Under the pieces are notes generated by a model that had not been told where the DNA came from, ran no database searches, and saw only the letters and a list, made by a program, of their open reading frames with translations. Shown in pieces: positions 25,889 to 34,149 of a DNA stretch of 64,000 bases. Origin of the DNA: Niabella sp. Lineage in GTDB: Bacteria > Bacteroidota > Bacteroidia > Chitinophagales > Chitinophagaceae. Positions within the stretch are counted from its first letter, which is position 1. Each line of letters begins with the position of its first letter. The position numbers were made by a program, and so were the translations under genes. The stretch covers positions 124,001 to 188,000 of the forward strand of contig JAGIAT010000010.1 of the NCBI GenBank assembly GCA_017744715.1, in the 5' to 3' direction.

Positions 25889-27865
25889 ATGCTTGATTCA
25901 AAAATACCAGCCGGAAAATTAGAAGATAAATGGACCGAATACAAAGGCCATTGTAAGTTGGTGAACCCGGCCAATAAACGGAAACTGGAAGTGATCGTGA
26001 TCGGAACCGGGCTTGCCGGGGCCTCTGCTGCCGCGGCACTGGGCGAACAGGGATACCAGGTAAAGGCTTTCTGTTTTCAGGATTCTCCGCGCCGGGCGCA
26101 CTCCATTGCCGCACAGGGTGGAATCAACGCTGCAAAGAACTACCAGAACGACGGAGACTCGGTCTTCCGTCTTTTTTATGATACCATTAAAGGGGGCGAC
26201 TACCGTGCACGCGAAGCCAATGTGCACCGGCTGGCAGAGGTAAGTGTAAATATCATTGACCAATGTGTGGCCCAGGGTGTGCCTTTTGCACGCGAATATG
26301 GCGGCCTGCTGAACAACCGCTCCTTTGGCGGGGTGCAGGTAAAACGCACGTTTTATGCCGCCGGACAAACCGGCCAGCAATTATTGATTGGTGCCTACCA
26401 GGCCCTGGAGCGCCAGGTAGCCCTGGGGAATGTAAAAATGTACAACCGCCACGAAATGCAGGATGTGGTGATGATCGACGGCAAGGCCCGCGGTATCATT
26501 GCCCGCAACCTGATCAACGGGCAGCTGGAGCGCTTCTTTGGGCATGCCGTAATACTGGCTTCCGGTGGCTACGGAAACGTATTTTATCTTTCCACCAATG
26601 CAATGGGCAGCAATGTTACCGCTGCCTGGAGAGCCCATAAAAAAGGCGCCCATTTTGCAAATCCCTGCTTTACACAGATCCACCCTACCTGTATTCCGGT
26701 TTCCGGCGACCACCAGAGTAAATTGACGCTGATGTCGGAATCACTGCGGAACGACGGACGGATCTGGGTTCCCAAAAAGCAGAATGATACCCGTAAGGCG
26801 AACGACATACCGGAAGAGGAACGCGATTATTACCTGGAAAGAAGGTACCCCGCTTTCGGGAACCTGGTGCCCCGCGATGTGGCTTCGCGCGCGGCAAAAG
26901 AACGCTGCGATGCCGGTTACGGTGTAGGTACCACCAAACAGGCCGTATATCTTGATTTTAAATACAACCTGATTAATAAATACGGAAAGGCGGAAGCCAA
27001 TAAACACGGCATCCAGAACCCGGATACAGAAACACTGGTACGCCTGGGTAAAGAAGTAGTGAAAGAAGAGTATGGCAACCTGTTCGACATGTATGAAAAG
27101 ATCACCGGGGAAAATCCCTACGAGGTTCCCATGCGGATCTACCCGGCGGTGCACTACACTATGGGCGGACTTTGGGTGGATTATAACCTGATGACCTCCG
27201 TAACAGGATTGTTCTGTTTGGGTGAAGCCAACTTCAGCGATCACGGAGCCAACCGCCTGGGTGCTTCTGCACTGATGCAGGGCCTGGCAGACGGCTATTT
27301 CGTAATCCCTTATACGCTGGGTAACTACCTGGCAGATGAGATCTCCGTAAAGCCCATTCCTACTACCGACCGCGCTTTTGTTGAAACCGAAGCCAAAGTA
27401 AACGAACGGATCAACCGGCTGATGAGCATCCAGGGTACGCAAACCGTGGAAAGCTTTCACAAGCGCCTGGGTAAGATCATGTGGGATAAATGCGGCATGG
27501 CCCGTAATGAGCAGGGCTTAAAAGAAGCCATCCAGGAAATAAGAGACCTCCGCGAGGATTTCTGGAAAAATGTACGGATACCGGGTGGCATTCATGAAAT
27601 GAATCCTGAGCTGGATAAGGCCAGCCGGGTAGCAGACTTCCTGGAGCTGGGTGAGCTGATGTGTATGGATGCACTCGAGCGTAATGAAAGCTGTGGTGGT
27701 CACTTCAGGGAAGAGAGCCAGACACCGGATGGGGAAGCACTGCGTCATGACGACCAGTATATGTATGTATCTGCATGGAAGCTCAATGGTGAACATTCCT
27801 GGGAACTGGAAAAAGAGCCCTTGAACTACGAGGTGATCAAGCCTACCCAGCGGAACTATAAGTAA
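25889..27865 (+). CDS. sdhA: Succinate dehydrogenase flavoprotein subunit
   Basis: A 658-residue catalytic subunit. I start it at 25889 (MLDSKIPAGKLEDKW); an in-frame ATG 96 nt upstream would translate the repeat and is rejected. It has the FAD dinucleotide fold (VIVIGTGLAGASAAAALGEQG), the flavin-linking region SPRRAHSIAAQGGINAA with the histidine that normally holds FAD covalently, the substrate region HPTCIPVSGDHQSKLTLMSES, and HYTMGGLWVDYNL followed by GEANFSDHGANRLGASALMQG. It oxidises succinate to fumarate in the TCA cycle. It is separated from sdhB by 547 nt that contain an unrelated small gene and inverted repeats. Confidence 0.96.
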   Translation: MLDSKIPAGKLEDKWTEYKGHCKLVNPANKRKLEVIVIGTGLAGASAAAALGEQGYQVKAFCFQDSPRRAHSIAAQGGINAAKNYQNDGDSVFRLFYDTIKGGDYRAREANVHRLAEVSVNIIDQCVAQGVPFAREYGGLLNNRSFGGVQVKRTFYAAGQTGQQLLIGAYQALERQVALGNVKMYNRHEMQDVVMIDGKARGIIARNLINGQLERFFGHAVILASGGYGNVFYLSTNAMGSNVTAAWRAHKKGAHFANPCFTQIHPTCIPVSGDHQSKLTLMSESLRNDGRIWVPKKQNDTRKANDIPEEERDYYLERRYPAFGNLVPRDVASRAAKERCDAGYGVGTTKQAVYLDFKYNLINKYGKAEANKHGIQNPDTETLVRLGKEVVKEEYGNLFDMYEKITGENPYEVPMRIYPAVHYTMGGLWVDYNLMTSVTGLFCLGEANFSDHGANRLGASALMQGLADGYFVIPYTLGNYLADEISVKPIPTTDRAFVETEAKVNERINRLMSIQGTQTVESFHKRLGKIMWDKCGMARNEQGLKEAIQEIRDLREDFWKNVRIPGGIHEMNPELDKASRVADFLELGELMCMDALERNESCGGHFREESQTPDGEALRHDDQYMYVSAWKLNGEHSWELEKEPLNYEVIKPTQRNYK

Positions 27866-27879
27866 TGTGGAAATGTGGG

Positions 27880-28385
27880 AATTTGAAGATTTGAAAATGA
27901 TGCTCATTCCCATAGTCCATTCATAACCGGAAAAGTTAGTATATTGGAAGAGACATTCAATATCGCTAACTATAAAAACCACGGTTATAAGAAACGATAA
28001 AGAGAATGTGATTGTTGACAAAACGATCAGTTTTTCACTTGCAATAATTAAATATTGCGAAGTTCTTGAACAAAAAAGGAAGTATGTGATAGCAAAGCAG
28101 GTATTACGATCAGCGACCTCAATCGGCGCAAATGTATTTGAAGCACAGAACGCAGAAAGTAAGGCCGACTTCATTCACAAAATGAAAATTGCTGCAAAGG
28201 AAGCCAGCGAATCCATGTATTGGTTGATTTTATGCGAAAAAAGTGATGGCTATCATTTTGACGTCGCATTAAGATCAGCAATTGAAGAAATTATAAGAAT
28301 TCTGTCAAAGATCATTTCTTCATCCAAAGGGAAAATACCTGGTTTTATCTGGTCTCTGCTGTACGCATTTTCAAATCTTCAAATT
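27880..28385. mobile_element. Intervening-sequence-like element bounded by 20-bp inverted repeats
   Basis: The arms AATTTGAAGATTTGAAAATG (27880-27899) and its exact reverse complement (28366-28385) face each other across 466 nt. Between them lies a four-helix-bundle gene of the type first found in 23S rRNA intervening sequences. The left arm starts 14 nt after the sdhA stop and the right arm ends shortly before sdhB. In 23S rRNA such elements form a long stem cut by RNase III; the same could occur in this operon mRNA. Target duplications were not found by eye. The arms resemble other A/T-rich intergenic repeats in this window, so they could instead be two copies of a dispersed repeat in opposite directions. 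Confidence 0.55.
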
Positions 28386-28403
28386 ATCAAATTGACTAAT
28401 TAA
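28008..28403 (+). CDS. Four-helix-bundle protein (23S rRNA intervening-sequence protein family)
   Basis: About 131 residues from a GTG at 28008; the frame is open a little further upstream (RNDKENV) with no ATG, so the start is uncertain. Helical, with the family signature IAKQVLRSATSIGANVFEAQNAESKADF, listed here as the stretch at about residues 28-55, then FIHKMKIAAKEASESMYWLILCEKS. Family proteins form small pentameric helical bundles; their function is not known. The last 12 residues (AFSNLQIIKLTN) are encoded by the right inverted repeat, so the element border forms the protein tail. It sits between sdhA and sdhB, with which it has no functional link that I can see. Confidence 0.85.
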   Translation: MIVDKTISFSLAIIKYCEVLEQKRKYVIAKQVLRSATSIGANVFEAQNAESKADFIHKMKIAAKEASESMYWLILCEKSDGYHFDVALRSAIEEIIRILSKIISSSKGKIPGFIWSLLYAFSNLQIIKLTN

Positions 28404-28412
28404 TACGTGTAT

Positions 28413-29186
28413 ATGGAACATTATAATATGAACCTTACTTTGAAGGTTTGGAAACAAAAGAACGCCGAAACCGGCGGGAAGTTCGAGACCTACAAAGTAT
28501 CCAATATCTCGTCGGAAATGTCCTTCCTGGAGATGTTTGATGTATTGAACGAGCAACTGATCCGTGAAGGAAAAGAGCCCATCGCTTTTGATCATGACTG
28601 CCGCGAAGGTATTTGTGGCATGTGCTCCATGTACATCAATGGCCGCCCGCATGGCCCCTGGCATGGCACCACTACCTGTCAGCTGCATATGCGCGCCTTT
28701 AAAGACGGCGATACCATTGTGGTAGAACCCTGGAGGGCAAATGCATTCCCTGTAGTAAAAGATCTTATTGTAGACCGCAGTGCTTTTGACCGCATCATCC
28801 AGGCCGGTGGTTATATTTCCGTAAATACCGGTAATGCCCAGGATGGAAATGCCATTCCTATTCCAAAGGAAAATGCAGACAAGGCTTTTGCTGCGGCTGC
28901 CTGTATTGGTTGCGGGGCCTGTGTAGCTGCCTGCAAAAACTCTTCGGCCCTGTTGTTCCTTTCTGCCAAAGTATCGCACCTGGCATTGTTGCCGCAGGGC
29001 GAGGCCGAAAGAAAAGAACGTGCATTGAACATGATTGCCCAGATGGACAAGGAAGGCTTTGGCTCCTGTACCAATACCGGTGCCTGCGAAGCTGTTTGTC
29101 CGAAAGAGATCGAAATCACCAATATCGCCCGCCTCAACCGGGAGTACCTGGCAGCAGGATGGGCATCAGATACCAAGAAACATTAA
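28413..29186 (+). CDS. sdhB: Succinate dehydrogenase iron-sulfur subunit
   Basis: About 257 residues from ATG 28413; ATG 28428 (MNLTLKVWKQ) is equally possible. The 2Fe-2S ligands are in CREGICGMCSMYING with the fourth Cys in TTTCQLHM. The second cluster region shows CIGCGACVAACKN and, further on, CTNTGACEAVCPKEI, the Cys pattern for the remaining two clusters; the sequence is of the Bacteroidota b558-linked type. It passes electrons from SdhA to SdhC. A strong terminator follows 24 nt later. Its start lies 28 nt from the right arm of the inverted repeat, so the element may affect its expression. Confidence 0.95.
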   Translation: MEHYNMNLTLKVWKQKNAETGGKFETYKVSNISSEMSFLEMFDVLNEQLIREGKEPIAFDHDCREGICGMCSMYINGRPHGPWHGTTTCQLHMRAFKDGDTIVVEPWRANAFPVVKDLIVDRSAFDRIIQAGGYISVNTGNAQDGNAIPIPKENADKAFAAAACIGCGACVAACKNSSALLFLSAKVSHLALLPQGEAERKERALNMIAQMDKEGFGSCTNTGACEAVCPKEIEITNIARLNREYLAAGWASDTKKH

Positions 29187-29209
29187 TGGCCGCAGGTGTT
29201 GATATTTTA

Positions 29210-29235
29210 AAGCCCCGTTAATGCGGGGCTTTTTT
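29210..29235 (+). terminator. Terminator of the sdh operon
   Basis: Stem AAGCCCCG (29210-29217) with CGGGGCTT (29224-29231), loop of 6 bases, then a T-run to 29235. Confidence 0.88.
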
Positions 29236-29255
29236 CATTCCCCGAACACAATATA

Positions 29256-29737
29256 TCAGCTTTTCCGGAATACTTCCAGTATCTTAATGTTGAGCCGCTT
29301 TTGAGGATAGGGATAAGCCGCAGCACAATTGGGACAGCCTTGATTCCCGGTGGCGACAACTTCAAAATTAAACTCGTCTCCCTCATTGATTTTATCATCG
29401 ACATCGCAGAAATTCTCCGCGCCAAAAGCGTAACGGTATTTTTCCTTGGTAAAAGGGTTTGTCCATACCGAATCAAACAGACTAAGATCGATCGCACCCT
29501 TCACGAGCGTAAGAGTATATGCCATGCACATGCCTTTTTTTGCCAAACGGGCCCGCGGCGTCCCCGTTTGGTCAATCTGCATTACAGGCTCGGGGACGGG
29601 TTTGGGTTGTTCCTCCGGCAGGGGCTGTTTTTTTGATCCGTCTTTGTGGTCTTTGCTACAATGCAGCGCGGGTAAGAAGAGGATTGTAAATATAACAACC
29701 CTGGATATTTTCCATCTGGCAGCTAAAAAAGACGCAT
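29256..29737 (-). pseudogene. Frameshifted small lipoprotein gene, paralogue of 44858-45244
   Basis: The 3' part (from 29582) encodes KGMCMAYTLTLVKG...VWTNPFTKEKYRYAFG...INEGDEFNFEV...CPNCAAAYPYPQKRLNIKILEV, clearly related to the lipoprotein at 44858-45244 (GMCSNYTFSVIEG, TWTNPQTNKTYWKAFG, IKEGDTFYFEI, CAVCMAFYPTPGRKLNIKVI). In that frame the upstream sequence reads through a hydrophobic leader (RVVIFTILFLPALHCSKD) but has no start codon. An ATG at 29737 reads MRLF then stops. One extra T in the six-T run (29725-29730 on the plus strand) would join the ATG to the leader. It is therefore a frameshift in a homopolymer: a decaying gene, a slippage switch or a sequencing error. Confidence 0.75.
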
Positions 29738-29989
29738 AATGGTTTAGTTTTTTTGTAAATATAAAAAAACACGCATATCATTCCAACTTTTATACGTATA
29801 AACGCCACCAGAAATGTAAACCATGATGTAGACCGTTCTTCTGAAGTTCAGTCGGTCTGTTTAAAAGACGAGCGTGGATAAAATCGCCCAGGCAGGGGGT
29901 AATCGTTTCCGGCAAATACCGGTACCGGACACTTTATTACTTCAAATGATTTATTTTAGCAGGAACATGTGTTTAACCGGTTGGCCAAA

Positions 29990-30829
29990 ATGAATACCGC
30001 AAAACAAAAACTGGGGCATCCTGCGTTCCTGTTATCGGTGCTGCTCCTGCTGCTAAACGACTGGCTGCTAAAACCCGTCTTCCATAACGATCTTACAGGA
30101 AAGCTTTCCGATTTTGCAGGGCTCTTTGCCTTTCCGTTCTTCCTGAGCGCTTTTTTTCCGGCACATAAAAAAACAATGCATATTGCTACCGCAGTACTCT
30201 TTGTGTGGTGGAAATCGGAGTGGTCGCAACCGTTTATTGATGGGTTAAATGCACTGCAGATCCCCGCAGACCGCGTTGTGGACACTACAGACCTCGTAAC
30301 ATTGATCAGTGTACTGTTCTCTTATTTCGTTTTTACAAACCAGGCTATTTACCGGTTAAAACGGCTGGCGTTTCATTTGGTTCTGGCCTCCACTGCGTTT
30401 GCATTCATGGCCACATCCATGGCAAGCCGCCAATATACATTTAATAAAACCTACATGTTTGATTGCTCCAAACAAAAGCTCGTGGCAGCATTCAATACCT
30501 TACAACTGCAATATTTGAGCAATTTTAAAAGCAGCCTGGATTTTGACCGGCAAACCGGTGTATTCCATCATAAGGGGCATGCAGATACAGTGGCCTACCT
30601 GCTGGATTACAAAAAACTAAAGGATACCGATACCATTCCTTACAGGACCCGCTATTGCCGGATCCTGATTACAGGAGACAACCGGAACTCAAGGCTTCAA
30701 CTGGTCAGTGCCGTCAACTATGCGCCACCACCACCGGTACCCTGGCGGCCATCTCCCCAAAGAACCATCCGCCAGTTTGAAAAACGGGTGATAAAAAAAC
30801 TCAACCAATATATAAAAAGGGATTACTGA
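29990..30829 (+). CDS. Multi-pass membrane protein of unknown function
   Basis: About 279 residues from ATG 29990 (MNTAKQKLG); an earlier ATG at 29969 is possible. The first 150 residues hold four likely membrane helices (PAFLLSVLLLLLNDWLL, LSDFAGLFAFPFFLSAFF, HIATAVLFVWW, LVTLISVLFSYFVFT, HLVLASTAFAFMATSMA), with the phrase LTGKLSDFAGLFAFP between the first two. The remaining 130 residues are soluble and end in a proline-rich, basic tail. No family name is recognised. It is 15 nt upstream of the transporter gene, so it probably shares its mRNA. Confidence 0.75.
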   Translation: MNTAKQKLGHPAFLLSVLLLLLNDWLLKPVFHNDLTGKLSDFAGLFAFPFFLSAFFPAHKKTMHIATAVLFVWWKSEWSQPFIDGLNALQIPADRVVDTTDLVTLISVLFSYFVFTNQAIYRLKRLAFHLVLASTAFAFMATSMASRQYTFNKTYMFDCSKQKLVAAFNTLQLQYLSNFKSSLDFDRQTGVFHHKGHADTVAYLLDYKKLKDTDTIPYRTRYCRILITGDNRNSRLQLVSAVNYAPPPPVPWRPSPQRTIRQFEKRVIKKLNQYIKRDY

Positions 30830-30844
30830 TCCGCTTGCCAAAAC

Positions 30845-32149
30845 ATGGATGCACAGCCTGCTTTAAAAAACAATAAGAAAATCATCAATGCCTGGTGCTG
30901 GTATGACTGGGCCAACTCCAGCTATTCGCTTGTGATCACTGCGGCCATTTTCCCTGCATATTTCCTCAGCCTTTCATTGGAGCATAATGAAAAGCAGTGG
31001 TGGCAACAAATAGGAACCTCTGTACTCTATGCGTACATCTACTCCCTTTCTTCGCTGTTGATCTTATTGCTCAGTCCGCTGTTGGGCTCAATTGCGGATC
31101 GTTATGGCCGCAAACGGTTTTTTATGAGCTGCTGCACTTTTATCGGTGCCATCAGCTGTATGCTGCTCTTCTTTTCCTCCGCAGAAACGATGGTGCTTAC
31201 CTGTATTTTATTTATGGTATCCAGTGTTTGTTATAGTTTGGGGGTAGTGTTTTACAACGCTTTCCTGCCTGAAATTGCGGCTCCAGACAACTATGACGCC
31301 GTAAGTGCCCGGGGATTTGCATGGGGCTATGCCGGCGGAATGCTTGCCCTGGTCATCAACTTACTGGTGATCCGGTTTGCGGAAAAGCTGGGCTTTACTC
31401 CCAGCCAAATCCTTCAGCATACGCCGGTAAAGGTTGCTTTTGTATTCGTAGGCGTCTGGTGGCTGGTATTTGCCATTTATTCCATCAACCGGTTACCGCC
31501 CGACCGGCAGCGGCGGCGGCCATATGGGAACCGCATACTGCTGCATGCATATAAACAGGTTCTGGAAGCCCTGTTGCTTGTAAAAAAGCAGAGAAGGATC
31601 CTGGTATTCCTGCTGGCCTTCTTTTTTTACGACATGGGTGTTACCACCATCATGGGAATGTCCAGCGTTTTTGCCACCAAAACTCTCCATATTGAAACAG
31701 CCGGACTTATTGGTGTGATCCTCGTATTGCAATTACTGGCGATACTGGGTGCTTATTTATTTCTGATCCTTTCAAAAAAAGCCGGCAATCTCACGGCCAT
31801 CAAGATAAGCGTGCTGTTATGGATCCTGATCTGCATCATCGCCTACCGGGTGCAGCACATTCCGCAATTTTACGCCATGGCCGCTTTAACCGGACTGGTA
31901 ATGGGCGGTACACAGGCCTTATCACGTGCAGCCTTTGCAACGCTGATACAGGAGGAGCCCCATCAATATGCCACCTACTTTAGCCTGTACGATGTGCTGG
32001 AAAAGCTGGGTGTAGTCATCGGCACCTTCCTTTTTGGATGGATGGAGTGGGTAACCGGTTCCATGCGTATCAGCGTAGCCATGCTGAGTATTTTTTTTAT
32101 AGCCGGTTTCTTTTTTTTACAATTCATAAAACGATCGTGGAAAAAATAA
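30845..32149 (+). CDS. MFS transporter of the UMF1/Atg22-like family
   Basis: A 434-residue inner-membrane protein with about twelve helices. The start NNKKIINAWCWYDWANSSYSLVITAAIFP is the family hallmark (WYDWANSxY). The MFS loop is ADRYGRKRF near residue 85, and the second half shows FFFYDMGVTTIMGMSS and LVMGGTQALSRAAFATLI. The bacterial family is thought to export small molecules such as amino acids, but the substrate here is unknown. It overlaps the next gene by 13 nt, which implies coupled translation. Confidence 0.9.
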   Translation: MDAQPALKNNKKIINAWCWYDWANSSYSLVITAAIFPAYFLSLSLEHNEKQWWQQIGTSVLYAYIYSLSSLLILLLSPLLGSIADRYGRKRFFMSCCTFIGAISCMLLFFSSAETMVLTCILFMVSSVCYSLGVVFYNAFLPEIAAPDNYDAVSARGFAWGYAGGMLALVINLLVIRFAEKLGFTPSQILQHTPVKVAFVFVGVWWLVFAIYSINRLPPDRQRRRPYGNRILLHAYKQVLEALLLVKKQRRILVFLLAFFFYDMGVTTIMGMSSVFATKTLHIETAGLIGVILVLQLLAILGAYLFLILSKKAGNLTAIKISVLLWILICIIAYRVQHIPQFYAMAALTGLVMGGTQALSRAAFATLIQEEPHQYATYFSLYDVLEKLGVVIGTFLFGWMEWVTGSMRISVAMLSIFFIAGFFFLQFIKRSWKK

Positions 32150-32745
32150 AAAAACAAATCCCCTTTGCATTGATCGGCCTCCGGCTGCTGCTGGCACCCG
32201 TAATGCTTTTATGGACCCTGCAAACACACAGTGGCGGATGGTTTCTGGTAACCTGTTTGTGGACAGGTATGCTCTCCGATATCTTCGACGGTATCATTGC
32301 CCGGCACCTGGGCGTGGCCAATAACCAGTTACGAAAATGGGACGCCTGGGTGGATATCGTTTTCTGGCTGGCGGCCGGTATTTGTATCTGGCTCCTTAAC
32401 GGGCAGCTCCTGCGCGATCACCTTGCCTGGATCGTTGTACTCTTTGTTTTAGAACCGGTATCCGATCTGATCAACTTCATTAAATTCCGTAAGAGCGGCT
32501 GTGCGCATAACTGGCTTTCCAAACTATGGGGCCTGGTGCTGCTGGTTACCTTTACCCTTTTCCTGGCGGGCAAAACGCCGGTGGTATGGTTCCCGATCTG
32601 CCTGGTACTGGGCGTGCTTTCTCAATTGGACCGCATCCTCATATCTTCCCTCCTTCCCCGCCCGGAGTGTGATATTCCGTCCTGCTATCATGCATGGCTG
32701 CGAAAAAAAGGGAAAACATTTAAGCGTTACAAACTTTTCAATTAG
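32137..32745 (+). CDS. CDP-alcohol phosphatidyltransferase-like protein
   Basis: A 202-residue membrane enzyme from a GTG at 32137 that overlaps the stop of the transporter gene (frame open further upstream, but that part overlaps the transporter). The catalytic region is SDIFDGIIARHLGVANNQL then RKWDAWVD, i.e. DGxxAR, eight residues, L, three residues, D, three residues, D. The classic motif has Gly where Leu stands, so activity may be altered. The family transfers a phospho-head group from CDP-diacylglycerol or CDP-alcohol at the membrane. Six hydrophobic segments are visible. The pairing with a UMF1 transporter is unexplained. Confidence 0.78.
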   Translation: MEKIKKQIPFALIGLRLLLAPVMLLWTLQTHSGGWFLVTCLWTGMLSDIFDGIIARHLGVANNQLRKWDAWVDIVFWLAAGICIWLLNGQLLRDHLAWIVVLFVLEPVSDLINFIKFRKSGCAHNWLSKLWGLVLLVTFTLFLAGKTPVVWFPICLVLGVLSQLDRILISSLLPRPECDIPSCYHAWLRKKGKTFKRYKLFN

Positions 32746-32799
32746 GGTGCCTCAACACCGCCCTGGCTCCCCATATGCGGGCATGCCGTTCCGGCCGCG

Positions 32800-33414
32800 T
32801 CAGTACCGCATCCGCGGAAAGGACAGCCGTTTCTGCACTACAATGATCCTTGTAGCCACAATAAGGGCAATGACCAGGAACTTGCTAACATCCGTATTCA
32901 CATTAAAGCGCAGCAGCAGCAGCAGGTAAACGACACCGCCGAAAATGCAAACCGTGGCGTAGATCTCCCTTCTGAAGATCAGTGGTATCGTATTTAAAAG
33001 AATGTCGCGGATAATGCCGCCAAAGCAGCCGGTAATGGTTCCCAGCGCGATACAGATCCCGGGGTTTAATCCAAAATTGATCCCCTTCTGCAAGCCCACT
33101 ACGGTAAACAATCCCAGCCCCAGGCTATCGAATAAAAAAAGCGTAACCTTCAGTTTCCGGATATAGGTCTTAAAAATAATGGCGGCAATGGAAGTAACCA
33201 GGATCACCAGGCATACCTGCACATCCCGCATCCAGGCCACGGGCGTATCCCCAATCAGCATGTCGCGGATCGTTCCCCCACCCACGGAGGTTACAAAGGC
33301 AATGATCAATACGCCAAATACATCCAGCTTCCGCTGCATGGCAGAAAAAGTACCGGAGATCGCAAATGCGATCGTTCCCAGTATTTCGATGATTTCAGAT
33401 GTATTGGAGAACAT
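32800..33414 (-). CDS. TRIC-type (UPF0126/YicG) membrane channel protein
   Basis: A 204-residue protein with seven predicted helices in two similar halves. The two halves carry the paired signatures VTSVGGGTIRDMLIG (about residues 41-55) and TGCFGGIIRDILLN, which form the pore of trimeric intracellular cation channels. Prokaryotic members conduct K+ or other monovalent cations, or possibly glycine; the role here is not certain. It is followed (upstream on the chromosome) by a repeat-rich intergenic stretch. Confidence 0.9.
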   Translation of the reverse strand: MFSNTSEIIEILGTIAFAISGTFSAMQRKLDVFGVLIIAFVTSVGGGTIRDMLIGDTPVAWMRDVQVCLVILVTSIAAIIFKTYIRKLKVTLFLFDSLGLGLFTVVGLQKGINFGLNPGICIALGTITGCFGGIIRDILLNTIPLIFRREIYATVCIFGGVVYLLLLLRFNVNTDVSKFLVIALIVATRIIVVQKRLSFPRMRY

Positions 33415-33565
33415 TTTTTTTAAACACTAAGCACTAAAACTCAATAAGCACTACGTTTCAGCTAAACACCAAATCTCAAATTCTAAAATTCCAAATGCAT
33501 GTCCTGTACGGCAACAACCGATAACTGAAAACTGATAACTGATAACTGATAACTAAACGCGCGGC
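33415..33565. repeat. Intergenic repeat stretch with GATAACT tandem heptamers
   Basis: At 33520-33554 the unit GATAACT occurs five times in a row (the second copy is GAAAACT). Before it, 33467-33493 has A/T-rich, 7-base-rhythm sequence (CAAATCTCAAATTC...) like the repeats near sdhA and dapB. There is no gene. The copy number might vary between strains. Confidence 0.75.
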
Positions 33566-34024
33566 TCACCAGTTATTCCCCTGCTCTTCATTCATACGCT
33601 CCGAAACATCATCAGGTTTGGTATGCCGCCAGTCTGGGTCGTATTTTACAAACCAGGATAACCACAAACTCCGGGAGAAGCGCATCAGCCAGGGTTGCAG
33701 GCAAATCAGCGCAACAGAATTAAAGATCAGCCAGTAAACAAACCGGTTGTCATTGGTTGAAAATCCAACGATCAGCCACCAGAGTACCGCGCTGATAACA
33801 GTCAGCAATACTGCCAGGAAATAGCTTACATAACCTGTTCCATAATAAAACCCCACTTCAATTTCTGTAGGCTGTCCGCACACAGGGCAATACTGGTTCA
33901 TTTTCAGCACGCCCTTTAATCGCAGGGCAAATGATTTTTCAAACAACTTCCCTTCGCGGCAACGTGGACAATAACAGCCCAACACCGTAGCCAGGTATCC
34001 CCTGCTGCTTTTTTCCGGTTCCAT
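33566..34024 (-). CDS. DUF983 family protein
   Basis: A 152-residue protein with a zinc-ribbon-like N-terminus (CYCPRCREGKLFEKS, then YCPVCG, giving two CxxC pairs) and two hydrophobic helices (YFLAVLLTVISAVLWWLIVG and VYWLIFNSVALICLQPWL). This matches DUF983 proteins of Bacteroidota and alphaproteobacteria, whose function is not established. It is single, with a TACCTTTG -7 element 19 nt before its ATG. Confidence 0.87.
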   Translation of the reverse strand: MEPEKSSRGYLATVLGCYCPRCREGKLFEKSFALRLKGVLKMNQYCPVCGQPTEIEVGFYYGTGYVSYFLAVLLTVISAVLWWLIVGFSTNDNRFVYWLIFNSVALICLQPWLMRFSRSLWLSWFVKYDPDWRHTKPDDVSERMNEEQGNNW

Positions 34025-34043
34025 AATTAACCTGCTTAAGATA

Positions 34044-34051
34044 CAAAGGTA
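34044..34051 (-). promoter_or_regulatory. Putative -7 promoter element for the DUF983 gene (TACCTTTG)
   Basis: The minus strand reads TACCTTTG, an exact TAnnTTTG match, ending 19 nt before the ATG at 34024. Confidence 0.55.
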
Positions 34052-34149
34052 CGATTATCCGTTTTCAGCTTTGAGCATTGAGCGCTGAGTTGAACATCGG
34101 GTGTAAAAACAGGATCCAACGTTAAACCCGGAACCTTGAACAGGGAAGA

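Noticed and set aside
26741..27460. 239-codon frame opposite sdhA
   Set aside because: Antisense shadow of the conserved sdhA coding sequence.
32038..32136. ATG extension of the CDP-alcohol phosphotransferase
   Set aside because: It lies wholly inside the transporter gene and adds a non-family head; the GTG at 32137 overlaps the stop by 13 nt and fits better.
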